A stretch of 64,000 nucleotides of DNA from Sphaerisporangium fuscum (GTDB lineage Bacteria > Actinomycetota > Actinomycetes > Streptosporangiales > Streptosporangiaceae): assembly GCF_018531465.1 (NCBI RefSeq), contig NZ_JAHDTF010000039.1:46271-110270 (forward strand), in the 5' to 3' direction. The notes under the pieces were generated by a model. It made no database searches. It was not told the origin of the DNA and saw nothing but the letters and a program-made list of their open reading frames with translations. This document shows positions 16,644-27,512 of this stretch, one piece after another. How positions within the stretch are numbered: position 1 is the first letter of the stretch; each line of letters starts with the position of its first letter. The position numbers and the translations under genes were made by a program.

Positions 16644-18527
16644 TTACGCTCCGACGGCGCGTTCTCTTAGAACGCGCCGTTGTTGTTCGAGCGCGACCAG
16701 TTCCCCGAAGAGTCGGTTGTACTCCTGCTGCTGCTCAACCGGGTTGAGCCGCTCCATCTTCGCCTTGATCTGCACCAGGGCGCGGGTCACCGCCACCTCG
16801 GCCAGCCGGGCGAGCACGGCCGGGGCGTACCGCTCCTCGGTGGCGAGGTCGGTGCGCACGGGCTCGACCGCGAACCGGGTCGCCAGCGCGCGCAGGGCGT
16901 CGTCCTGGGTGGCCTGGAGAAGCAGGTCGACCCACTCGCGCCCGCCGGGACCGCCGGCCACGGTGCCTCCCGCCGCCATGACCAGCTCGTACAGGGCGGC
17001 GTGCTCGGGGACGGTGAACACCTGCGCGCCGAGGGCGTCGAACTCCGGCCCCATCAGCGCGGGACGCTGCACGGCCAACTTCAGCGCCTCGATCTCGATG
17101 CGCACCCCGGGATCGGACGGATCGGCCGCGGGGCGCGCCGCAGCCCCCCTCTGGGGCCGCTCGGGTGCTCCCCCGGGCCCGCCGCGCCCCGCCTGGCCCC
17201 GCCCGGCGACCTCCGCCACACGCCTGCGCACCAGTTGCTCGTCGACGAAGCCCAGCCAGCGGTCGAGGTCGACGGCGTACCTGTCGCGCAGGGCGCGGTC
17301 CTTGATGCCGGCGACGAGCGGCGCGGCGGCGTCGAGGGCGGCCAGGCGGCCCTCGTTGGTGTCGAGCTCGTAGCGGGAGATGACGCTGCGGATCGCGAAG
17401 GCGAACAGCGGCTCGCGGCTCGCGATCAGGTCGCGCACGGCGGCGTCGCCGTGCTTCATGCGCAGATCGCACGGGTCGAGGCCGTCGCCCTGGACGGCGA
17501 CGAAGGTCTGGGTGACGAACTTCTGCTCGTCGGCGAAGGCGCGCAGGGCGGCCTTCTGCCCGGCGGAGTCGCCGTCGAAGGTGAAGACGACCTCGCCGCG
17601 GAACTCGTCCTGGTCGAGCAGCAGGCGCCGCAGGACCTTGATGTGCTCCTCGCCGAAGGAGGTGCCGCAGGTGGCGACCGCGGTGGGCACGCCCGCCAGG
17701 TGGCAGGCCATCACGTCGGTGTAGCCCTCGACGACGACCGCCTGGGAGCGCTTGGAGATCTCGCGCTTGGCCAGGTCGATGCCGTACAGGACGGTGCTCT
17801 TCTTGTAGATCGGGGTCTCGGGCGTGTTGAGGTACTTGGGGCCGTCGTCGCCGTCGAGGAGCTTGCGGGCGCCGAACCCGATGACCTCGCCCGTGATGTC
17901 GCGGATCGGCCACACCAGCCGCCCCCGGAACCGGTCGACCGGCCCGCGGCGCCCCTCTCTGGCGAGGCCGCCCTTGATCAGCTCGGCCGTGGTGAAGCCG
18001 CGGCCCAGCAGGTGGCGGGCCAGGCGGTCCCAGTCGGCCGGGGCGTACCCCACGCCGAAGTGCTCGGCGTCGACGCGCTCGAAACCCCGCTCGGCCAGGA
18101 ACCTGCGGCCCGGCGCGGCCTCCGCCTCGGCCAGCTGCGCGGCGTAGAACTCGGCGGCGGCCTTGTGGGCCTCGATCAGCCGGCTCCGCTCGCCGTGCTC
18201 GCGCCCCGGGACGTACCCGCCCTGCTCGTAGCGCAGCTGGATGCCGGCGCGCTGCGCGAGCCGCTCGATCGCCTCGGCGAACGACAGGTGCTCCAGTTTG
18301 CGGACGAAGGTGATGACGTCGCCGCCCTCGGCGCAGCCGAAGCAGTACCAGTAGCCGCGGGAGGGGGTGACGTTGAACGAGGGGGTCTTCTCCTCGTGGA
18401 AGGGGCACAGGCCTTTGAGGTTGCCGCCGCCCGCGTTGCGCAGCTGGATATGCTCGCCCACGACGTCGGCGATCGATGAGCGCTCCCTCACGAGCGCGAT
18501 GTCCTCGTCACTGATCCGCCCTGCCAC
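16644..18527 (-). CDS. dnaG: DNA primase
   Basis: A 627-aa primase that makes RNA primers for replication. The N-terminal CHC2 zinc ribbon has Cys41-x2-His44 and Cys62-x2-Cys65 (CPFHEEKTPSF, YWYCFGCAEGGD). The TOPRIM catalytic core has the acidic motif VVVEGYTDVMA near residue 265, then FTFDGDSAGQKAA. The C-terminal helicase-binding domain follows a Gly/Pro-rich linker (about 465-495). The full family length is present. Order on the minus strand is dnaG then rpoD. The last codons of dnaG form a perfect hairpin (16654-16680) that may limit read-through into rpoD. Confidence 0.96.
   Translation of the reverse strand: MAGRISDEDIALVRERSSIADVVGEHIQLRNAGGGNLKGLCPFHEEKTPSFNVTPSRGYWYCFGCAEGGDVITFVRKLEHLSFAEAIERLAQRAGIQLRYEQGGYVPGREHGERSRLIEAHKAAAEFYAAQLAEAEAAPGRRFLAERGFERVDAEHFGVGYAPADWDRLARHLLGRGFTTAELIKGGLAREGRRGPVDRFRGRLVWPIRDITGEVIGFGARKLLDGDDGPKYLNTPETPIYKKSTVLYGIDLAKREISKRSQAVVVEGYTDVMACHLAGVPTAVATCGTSFGEEHIKVLRRLLLDQDEFRGEVVFTFDGDSAGQKAALRAFADEQKFVTQTFVAVQGDGLDPCDLRMKHGDAAVRDLIASREPLFAFAIRSVISRYELDTNEGRLAALDAAAPLVAGIKDRALRDRYAVDLDRWLGFVDEQLVRRRVAEVAGRGQAGRGGPGGAPERPQRGAAARPAADPSDPGVRIEIEALKLAVQRPALMGPEFDALGAQVFTVPEHAALYELVMAAGGTVAGGPGGREWVDLLLQATQDDALRALATRFAVEPVRTDLATEERYAPAVLARLAEVAVTRALVQIKAKMERLNPVEQQQEYNRLFGELVALEQQRRVLRERAVGA
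16654..16680 (-). terminator. Hairpin overlapping the dnaG stop region (attenuator or terminator)
   Basis: ACGGCGCGTTC (16654-16664) pairs perfectly with GAACGCGCCGT (16670-16680), with a 5-nt loop. The stem lies inside the last codons of dnaG, 8 bp before its TAA, so it constrains both the protein end and transcription into rpoD. Confidence 0.55.
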
Positions 18528-18670
18528 GCCGCGAGTCTACGGCTCACGGCCGACAACCTGAGGGTCGGGCCGCCCAGGGTGGGTGATTTTCCGCGAATCG
18601 GTCGTGATACCCAAGCCGGTCGGTTACAAAGGAAACGCTCATTTTCGGTAACGTCAAGCGGGTGGAGATC

Positions 18671-19630
18671 ATGCGATCGGGGCGACTCGCCGCCATTGCC
18701 GCGTCGGTGCTGGTCACCGCCGCCTGCGCCGCCCCGGGCGGTGTGGCGGGCATCAGCACGACGCCGCCCGCGGCGGCACCGGATCTCTCGGCCACCGGTG
18801 TCGCGCTGGAGGCCGCCGACGTCTCCAGCGAGGGCGCGGTGCCCTCCGTCTCGCCCAGTGGTGGCCGGGGAGGGGTCAGCGCGGCGACGGCCGCCCCCGA
18901 CGCGTCCACCGGGCCGTCCGGCTGGGGTCCGCAGGCCATCACCCCGCCTCGCGGCGAGGAGCCCGTCCGGGTGCCGCCGCCGAGGGTGTCGCGGTTCTCG
19001 TACGTCTTCCCGGTGCGCGGGTGCAGGGTCAGCTACGCCCGCAAGGAGCTGGTCCTGCCGAAGGCCACCATGTGGACCGGAAGGGGCTGCCCCTTCGTCT
19101 CCCCCGTGAGCGGCGTCGTGCGCGAGGCCAACCCTCTCAACCGCTGGAAGGCCTCCACCGACAAGGGGGCCGACCGCGAGGGCCGCTTCGTCTCGGTGCT
19201 CGGGGACGACGGCGTGGTCTACCTCGGCGGCCATCTCGACTCGATCGAGAGCGGCATCCGCCCTGGGGTCCGCGTCGCGGCCGGGCAGGCGCTCGGCAAG
19301 GTCGGCGACTCGGGGAACGCCAAGGGCGGCGGCACCAACCTCTACTTCGCGGTCTCCTGGCCGGTGGCGTCGAAGTACTGGTGGGTGCGGCGCGGCATGG
19401 TCGACCCGTGGAACTTCCTGGACGCCTGGCTGAACGGCAACCCCACCCTCTCCCCCGCCCCGCAGGTGGCGGCCGCCCGAGCCCGGCTCGGCGCCACACC
19501 GTCCTGCCACACGCTGTGCGCCTCCAAGCCCGGCAAGCAGCCCACCCACCACCCGACCCCGTCCCAGACCTCCGACCCCGACGGCGTCACCCGAGGCGAG
19601 GTCACCACGGGCGGCCTCGCGGCGAACTGA
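18671..19630 (+). CDS. LytM/M23-like lipoprotein with lost zinc ligands
   Basis: A 319-aa secreted lipoprotein: lipobox LVTAAC with Cys19 after a short basic/hydrophobic signal. An Ala/Pro/Ser-rich linker follows, then a C-terminal domain from about residue 100 with the LytM layout: SPVSGVVREAN, DDGVVYLGGHLDSI, VRVAAGQALGKVGDSGNAKG, and a final strand NLYFAVSWP. Active M23 peptidases have HxxxD before the first strand and HxH (HLHFEV) at the last. Here the last is N-L-Y and no HxxxD is present, so the zinc site is lost. It is probably a peptidoglycan-binding or amidase-activating protein rather than a hydrolase. The ATG at 18671 is chosen; a GTG at 18662 is possible. The gene sits between dnaG and dgt on the opposite strand. 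Confidence 0.75.
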   Translation: MRSGRLAAIAASVLVTAACAAPGGVAGISTTPPAAAPDLSATGVALEAADVSSEGAVPSVSPSGGRGGVSAATAAPDASTGPSGWGPQAITPPRGEEPVRVPPPRVSRFSYVFPVRGCRVSYARKELVLPKATMWTGRGCPFVSPVSGVVREANPLNRWKASTDKGADREGRFVSVLGDDGVVYLGGHLDSIESGIRPGVRVAAGQALGKVGDSGNAKGGGTNLYFAVSWPVASKYWWVRRGMVDPWNFLDAWLNGNPTLSPAPQVAAARARLGATPSCHTLCASKPGKQPTHHPTPSQTSDPDGVTRGEVTTGGLAAN

Positions 19631-19631
19631 G

Positions 19632-20870
19632 TCAGGCGCGGCTGGAGCCGAGGCTGCGGTGGAGGGCCACGGCGGAGACGTCGGTGAGTGAGGCGACCTG
19701 GTCGATCACCACGCGCAGGCGGGCCGCGTCGTCGTCCGCTCCCCTGAACGCCGCCCGCAGCGCGGGCTCCAGCGTGCCGGGGGCGCCCAGCATGATCATC
19801 GAGGCGAGTTCGGCGATCAGCTCACGCTGGCGGGCCTGGGTGGCGTGGTGGTCGTCCCGCGACATCACGTAGTGCGCGGTCACCCCCTTGAGCAGGGCGC
19901 ATTCCAGCCGGGTGCCCCTCGGGACGATCAGGTCCGCGCCGTGCCGGGTGCGCCCCGGGCCGAAGGCCGCCAGGGTGGCGGCCTGCGCGGACAGGCAGAA
20001 GCGCCCGATCAGCGCGCTGGTGAACGACTTGAGCGCCACCAGGTCGGCCATCGTGCCCTCGAAGCGCGAGGGCCACAGCGGCTCGGCGATCAGGCGTTCG
20101 AGGGTATCCTCCAGCTCGGTGAGGCAGGCGTCCCCGGCGTACCACTTGAGCGTTCGCTCGCACACCTCGCGCCGCTCGGCGCGGTCGCGGAGCATCGCGG
20201 GCGTGACGTGCCCGAAGTGCAGGGCGTCCTCCAGGTCGTGCACGGAGTACGCCACGTCGTCGGCCCAGTCCATCACCTGGGCCTCGAAGCTGACGCGCCC
20301 GGCCGGGACGCCCCTCCTGGCCCACTCGAACACCGGCAGGTCGTCGTCGTAGACCCCGAACTTCGCACCGTGGGCGGAGGTCCAGGGGTATTTCAGTGAG
20401 GCGTCGAGGGTCGCGCGGGTGAGGTTCAGCCCTGCGCTGCGGCCGTCCTCGGTGAGGACCTTGACCTCCAGCCGGGTCAGCAGCCGCAGGCTCTGCGCGT
20501 TGCCCTCGAAGCCGCCGCACCGCGCGGCCAGCTCGTTGAGCGCGTTCTCGCCGTTGTGCCCGAACGGCGGGTGGCCGAGGTCGTGGGCCAGGCAGGCGGT
20601 CTCCACCAGGTCGGGATGACAGCCGAGGGCCTTGCCCATCTCCCTGCCGATCTGGGCGCATTCGAGGGAATGGGTCAGCCGGGTGCGCGGGATGTGGCGG
20701 CCGTGATCGGGGAACTCGCCCGGCCCGACCACCTGAGTCTTGGCGGCCAGCCGGCGCAGCGCGGCACTGTGCAGGACGCGCGCCCGGTCGCGCTCGAACG
20801 CGCTTCTCTCGGGGTTGCCGGGGGCTTCCGGCACCCATCTGGCCTGATCGAACTCGTCGTAACCTCTCAT
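19632..20870 (-). CDS. dgt: Deoxyguanosinetriphosphate triphosphohydrolase-like protein
   Basis: A 412-aa HD-superfamily enzyme. Metal ligands are visible as RTRLTHSLE (His67), CLAHDLGHPPFGHNGE (His96-Asp97) and a later Asp in DWADDVAYSVHDLEDA. It hydrolyses dNTPs to deoxynucleosides plus tripolyphosphate and helps set dNTP pools. Association with dnaG and rpoD is a conserved actinobacterial context. It is tail-to-tail with the lipoprotein gene, with only one base between the stop codons. Confidence 0.92.
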   Translation of the reverse strand: MRGYDEFDQARWVPEAPGNPERSAFERDRARVLHSAALRRLAAKTQVVGPGEFPDHGRHIPRTRLTHSLECAQIGREMGKALGCHPDLVETACLAHDLGHPPFGHNGENALNELAARCGGFEGNAQSLRLLTRLEVKVLTEDGRSAGLNLTRATLDASLKYPWTSAHGAKFGVYDDDLPVFEWARRGVPAGRVSFEAQVMDWADDVAYSVHDLEDALHFGHVTPAMLRDRAERREVCERTLKWYAGDACLTELEDTLERLIAEPLWPSRFEGTMADLVALKSFTSALIGRFCLSAQAATLAAFGPGRTRHGADLIVPRGTRLECALLKGVTAHYVMSRDDHHATQARQRELIAELASMIMLGAPGTLEPALRAAFRGADDDAARLRVVIDQVASLTDVSAVALHRSLGSSRA

Positions 20871-20987
20871 CGGTAGCCGGATGCTACCCGGCGGAGGGGT
20901 ATCGCATCACAAACATGCTGGAAACTCACGATGTCCGGCTCATTGAGTGACTTTCCGCACGTCAGCCGCTTCCTGTGCCGACATGCG

Positions 20988-21031
20988 GGTCCGCGGGCCG
21001 GACGACGCCGTTGGCGCCCGGCCCGCGGACC
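20988..21031 (-). terminator. Terminator of ppdK
   Basis: A perfect 14-bp stem GGTCCGCGGGCCGG (20988-21001) / CCGGCCCGCGGACC (21018-21031) with a 16-nt loop, 38 bp past the ppdK stop codon at 21069. Confidence 0.8.
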
Positions 21032-21068
21032 ACGTCCCCGGGAAAGAGAGGTCAGCCGGTCTCCGGGC

Positions 21069-23729
<2,661 letters not shown>

Positions 23730-23904
23730 GCGAGCTCCTTCAACGACTTCGTCGGCGTACGATTCCGCCTCGTGCCGGGGACTCTACCTACGATTCCCAC
23801 TAAGAAACGTCACTCACCGCCAAAGAGGATGTTTGTGCTGCTAGACCCCAATATAGCGGTCTAATCCATTCGAATCCGGAACCGATTCCCGAGGCCCGGC
23901 CGGC

Positions 23905-23916
23905 TGGTATATACCA
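23905..23916. promoter_or_regulatory. DasR/GntR-like operator site 1 upstream of ppdK
   Basis: The perfect 12-bp palindrome TGGTATATACCA matches the core of the DasR-responsive element (consensus core TGGTCTAGACCA) except at two central positions. It lies about 50 bp upstream of the candidate ppdK -10. Confidence 0.6.
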
Positions 23917-23962
23917 ATTCTTGGATCATTCATGGGCATTCAGCGGCGATTCACCGGAGCGG

Positions 23963-23974
23963 TGGTTTAGACCA
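23963..23974. promoter_or_regulatory. DasR/GntR-like operator site 2 upstream of ppdK
   Basis: TGGTTTAGACCA differs from the dre core TGGTCTAGACCA at one base. Its centre is 58 bp from site 1 and 27 bp from site 3. Confidence 0.65.
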
Positions 23975-23989
23975 TTTCCGCGAGCTTAT

Positions 23990-24001
23990 TGGTATAGACC
24001 A
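23990..24001. promoter_or_regulatory. DasR/GntR-like operator site 3 upstream of ppdK
   Basis: TGGTATAGACCA (flanks ATT and CGAG) differs from the dre core at one base. It is the third such site within 97 bp, directly beyond the terminator of the upstream operon. Confidence 0.65.
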
Positions 24002-24023
24002 CGAGACCTCCGGGAAAGGGAAA

Positions 24024-24049
24024 GGCCGGCCGCGGGAGCGCGGCCGGCC
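24024..24049 (-). terminator. Terminator downstream of the PQQ-repeat protein gene
   Basis: A perfect 11-bp stem GGCCGGCCGCG (24024-24034) / CGCGGCCGGCC (24039-24049) with a GGAG loop, 22 bp past the stop codon at 24071. Confidence 0.8.
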
Positions 24050-24070
24050 CCGTAAGGGCTTGCGGGGGTG

Positions 24071-25861
24071 TCAGGAGAGGGACGCCCCCACCACACTGAT
24101 GGCGTTCTTCGCCACCACCGCCTGCCACGGCACGATGACCACCGTGCCGTCGCGTTCGTACACCACGGCGTCGGCCCCCTCGAAGCCGTACTCCTGCGGC
24201 AGCCCGGCCACCGCGGTGGTCTTGCCGGTCGCCGCGTCGATGCGCACCAACCGGGGGGCCAGGTCACGCCGGTCGCCGGACTCCAGGGCGAGCACCCCCT
24301 TGTCGTCGGCACGCACGAAGTTGAGCTTGCAGTCGGCGCCACCGGACGACTTCCACAACCGTTTCCCGGTACGCATGTCGAAGGCCAGGGCATAGTCCCG
24401 CTCGCGCAGCTTGCCCGGGACGTTCTCGGGGAAGGTGGCCAGATACAGCACCTCGCCGTGCACCGCCACCCGCAGGGTCTCGTTGCCGCCGTCGAAGGCG
24501 ATCGCGTGGCTCATCCCGAGCATGTCGACGTGTTCCTGCGCGGAGAAGTCGGAGACCTGCTTGCCGGCGGCGTCCAGGACGGTGAACCGCTGGTCGGACC
24601 CCTCCGTCATCAGCACCGGCGGGTCGGCCGACAGCACCTTGTCCGGCCCCTCGTCCGGGGCCTGGGACTTCCACTTGATCTTCCCGGTCGCCGGGTCGAA
24701 TCCGTAGGTGGCCCCCTTGGGGAAGCAGTTCAGGCCGACCACCACGACCTGGGCGGACGCCGCGAGGCCCGTCGAGCGGCAGCCGTCCGCCGGCCTGCCG
24801 CTCCACAGCGCCTTCCCGTCGGACAGGCGGAACGCCCGCAGCCCCGACTTCGGCATCGCGATCACGGCGTCGCCGGCCATCGCCAGCTGGGGCACCTCCA
24901 CCGACTTGGACCCCTCCCGCCGCTTCTCGGCCGGGATCCTCACCTTCCACAGCAGCTTGCCTGAGGCCGTGTCGATGAGCGCGAGGTGGTCGCAGGCGTC
25001 CTCACCGCCGTAGGCGATGACACCCTTGCCGCCCGCCGTCGTGAGCGTGGCGCCGCACAGGCTGCCGGAGGGCGCGGGGGTGCCCCAGGCGCGCTTGCCG
25101 TCCTTGAGGGAGTAGGCGAGCACGCCGTCCCGCTGGACCCGGACCACCGCGTCGCCGGTCAGCCACGCGCCGAACATCAGCTCGCCGTCGAAGTCCGAGG
25201 TGTCCGTCTGGGCGAACGGGATCTTCCACGTCGCGGCCCCGCCGCCCGCGACGGTGCCGCCGCCCGCCCGGCCCGCCACGAACCAGGCCGTCCCGCCGCC
25301 GAGGATCAGCAGCCCGACGAGCCCCAGGGCCACGAACAGCACGGTACGGCCGGTCCGCTTCGGCGCCGGGGGCCGCCCCTGGAACCCGTACGGCTGAGGC
25401 TCCTGCGGTGGGTACGGCCCTGCGCCGGGCCGCCCCTGGAAGGGCCCCGGGTAGGCCTGGCCGGGGAACCCCTGCTGCTGCGCGCCCGGAGGCGGCTGCG
25501 GCGGGTAGGCCTGCGGAGGGCCGGCGTACGGTGGCTGGTTCTGCCCGGGGTACGGCTGGGGGGCCTGTCCGGGGTACGGCTGCTGGTCCTGGCCGGGATA
25601 GGGCGGCCGGCCGTGGCCCGGGTACGGCTGGGGGGCCTGTCCGGGATATCCCACCGGCCCCTGCCCCGGGTATCCCACCGGACCCTGCCGCTGCCCGGGG
25701 TACGGCTGCCCCTGCGGCGCCGCGTACGGCTGCCGCCCCTGCCCGGGGTGCGGCGGCCCGCCGGGGCCGGGGTGCGGCGGCCCGCCGGAGTACCCGGAGC
25801 CCGGATGGGGCGGGCCTCCCGTGTCTCCCGGGCCGTAAGGGTTGTTCGATGGTTCGGTCAT
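24071..25861 (-). CDS. Membrane-anchored PQQ-repeat beta-propeller protein with Pro/Gly/Tyr-rich tail
   Basis: 596 aa in three parts. Residues 1-165 are cytoplasmic and low-complexity, built on PYPGQ / PPHPG units. A single membrane helix spans about 173-197 (TVLFVALGLVGLLILGGG). The extracytoplasmic part (about 210-596) is built from PQQ-like beta-propeller blades (TASGKLLWKVRI, LSDGKALWSGR, ATGKIKWKS, MRTGKRLWKSSGG). Topology is inferred to be type II with the propeller outside. Such propellers usually bind partners or sense the envelope, and no catalytic site is seen. The ATG at 25861 follows a GGGGGA box. It lies 17 bp downstream of a metallohydrolase gene of the same architecture, so the two probably form an operon. 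Confidence 0.75.
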   Translation of the reverse strand: MTEPSNNPYGPGDTGGPPHPGSGYSGGPPHPGPGGPPHPGQGRQPYAAPQGQPYPGQRQGPVGYPGQGPVGYPGQAPQPYPGHGRPPYPGQDQQPYPGQAPQPYPGQNQPPYAGPPQAYPPQPPPGAQQQGFPGQAYPGPFQGRPGAGPYPPQEPQPYGFQGRPPAPKRTGRTVLFVALGLVGLLILGGGTAWFVAGRAGGGTVAGGGAATWKIPFAQTDTSDFDGELMFGAWLTGDAVVRVQRDGVLAYSLKDGKRAWGTPAPSGSLCGATLTTAGGKGVIAYGGEDACDHLALIDTASGKLLWKVRIPAEKRREGSKSVEVPQLAMAGDAVIAMPKSGLRAFRLSDGKALWSGRPADGCRSTGLAASAQVVVVGLNCFPKGATYGFDPATGKIKWKSQAPDEGPDKVLSADPPVLMTEGSDQRFTVLDAAGKQVSDFSAQEHVDMLGMSHAIAFDGGNETLRVAVHGEVLYLATFPENVPGKLRERDYALAFDMRTGKRLWKSSGGADCKLNFVRADDKGVLALESGDRRDLAPRLVRIDAATGKTTAVAGLPQEYGFEGADAVVYERDGTVVIVPWQAVVAKNAISVVGASLS

Positions 25862-25878
25862 TTCGGTGCTTCCCCCGA

Positions 25879-27417
25879 TCAGGCGAGCTTGCCGCGGACG
25901 TACTGCGCCCACTTCCGCTCGAACTCCTGCTCGCCGACGCCGAGCACCTCACGGAACGCCGCGTCGGCCTTCTTGCCCCGGTAGTGCGCGGCCACGAAAC
26001 CCACCATCTTCGCCTCGCCGTACTTTTCGGCGATCATCTGGATGGCGAGGTGGCCGAGCTGGTAGTTGACGCTGGTCAGCCCGTCGAGATCCCAGGAGAG
26101 GTTGTCAGGGATCCTGCCCTGGAACTTCTGCGCGAGCCGCCCCTGCACGTACGCGCGCGTCTCCGGGGTGCGCCTGTCGGCCTCGACGCCCTGGCCGCGG
26201 TGGGCGACGTACTCCGCGAAGCCCTCCACGATCCAGTGCTCCTGGCCGAGCAGGTCGAAGTCGCCGCTGTCCAGCGTGGCGACCAGCGAGTGGGCGATCT
26301 CGTGCCGGAAGATCTCCTTCGCGCCCGCGGTGTCCTCGAAGAACTGAGAGGTCGTGTCGACGACGACCCGGGAGCCGCCGATCTTGACCTGGTCCCCGCT
26401 CCCCCGGAAGGTCGGCATCCCGATCGAGATGCCCGACTCGGTGACCTTGCCCTTCGCCGTCCGGAACAGGTGCCCGAGCTGGGACTTGCCCCGCACCAGC
26501 GCCACGACGAAGCCGGTCGGCACCTCGGCGGTCTTGTCGCCGTTCTCCGCCCAGAAGTCCAGGTCGCCGGCCGCGGCCTCCTCGGCGGTGGCGGCCAGCT
26601 TGCGGGCCTCGGCGGCCTGGGAGGGGGCGGCGAGCACGATCGTGTGCCGCGTCTTGGTGACCGAGACATCCGGCCAGAGGTCCCACGGGGCCGGGTAGAA
26701 GACGGTCCTGGAGTCGCCGAGCGGCGAGGGCGCGCCTCCCACCTTGGTGACGACCAGAGGGGCGCCCCTGCCCGCCTTGGTGACCGTCCAGCGGTACCAC
26801 TCCGGGACGGGCCTCAGGTCGATGCCCGCGAAGCGGTGTACGAACGCGACGTCGAGGGAGAAGGTGACGCCCTTGCCGAAGTTGTTCTGCGCGAGCCCCT
26901 GCTGGTCCAGGATCGCGAAGTCGGCGGTGTCCAGCGGCATCTTGCGCAGGTTCTGGAACGTCCGGCTCTGCTCCTTGATCAACCGGCTGTTCTTCTGGTC
27001 GAAGATCCGCAGGTATCCCTTGAGGTCGCCGGCGGCGAAGGCCTTGCTGTGGGCCTCGACCGCCTGCTTGAGCTCCTCTTGGGTGACCTTCACGGTGTTG
27101 GGGTCGCCGTCGTCCTGCGCGTTCCCCTGGGCGGGGCGGCCGGCGAGCGTCACGCCGACCACCGCGCCGACGCCGACGGTCACCACCACGGCGAGCACCC
27201 CCACGGTGATCCACAGCCCGGTCCTGCGGCGGCGGGGCGGCGGCTGAGGCGGGAACGGCTGCTGAAACGGCTGCTGGGGCGGCGCGTACGGAGCCTGCTG
27301 CTGCGGCGGGTACGGCGCCTGCTGCGGGTACCGGACGTTCTGGGCCGGTGCCGGGAACTGCGGCTGCTGCCACGGCTGTGGTTGCTGATGTTGCCGGTAA
27401 GGCTGCCCCGAAGTCAC
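25879..27417 (-). CDS. Membrane-anchored MA-clan-like metallohydrolase (HEIAH)
   Basis: A 512-aa protein with a Pro/Gln/Tyr-rich N-terminal tail (1-62), a basic stop (PRRRR) and one membrane helix at about 67-92. The extracytoplasmic domain has the zinc motif HEIAH at residues 372-376 and a downstream Glu398 in EHWIVEGFAEYVA. This is the gluzincin HExxH...E pattern of MA-family peptidases. Before it lies an NTF2-like helical segment (VTQEELKQAVEAHSKAFAAGDLKGYLRIFDQ). It is likely a surface protease or its inactive relative; the substrate is unknown. The GTG at 27417 is the only suitable start before the tail. It is the first gene of a two-gene unit with the PQQ-repeat protein. Confidence 0.75.
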   Translation of the reverse strand: MTSGQPYRQHQQPQPWQQPQFPAPAQNVRYPQQAPYPPQQQAPYAPPQQPFQQPFPPQPPPRRRRTGLWITVGVLAVVVTVGVGAVVGVTLAGRPAQGNAQDDGDPNTVKVTQEELKQAVEAHSKAFAAGDLKGYLRIFDQKNSRLIKEQSRTFQNLRKMPLDTADFAILDQQGLAQNNFGKGVTFSLDVAFVHRFAGIDLRPVPEWYRWTVTKAGRGAPLVVTKVGGAPSPLGDSRTVFYPAPWDLWPDVSVTKTRHTIVLAAPSQAAEARKLAATAEEAAAGDLDFWAENGDKTAEVPTGFVVALVRGKSQLGHLFRTAKGKVTESGISIGMPTFRGSGDQVKIGGSRVVVDTTSQFFEDTAGAKEIFRHEIAHSLVATLDSGDFDLLGQEHWIVEGFAEYVAHRGQGVEADRRTPETRAYVQGRLAQKFQGRIPDNLSWDLDGLTSVNYQLGHLAIQMIAEKYGEAKMVGFVAAHYRGKKADAAFREVLGVGEQEFERKWAQYVRGKLA

Positions 27418-27512
27418 TCTCGCCCCAGAAGTAACAACAGTAAGAATGCCGGAAACACTACCGGGTGTCCCAAACCTCCACGCAGCCAGACTGATCTCCG
27501 CTGGTCGGCGCC

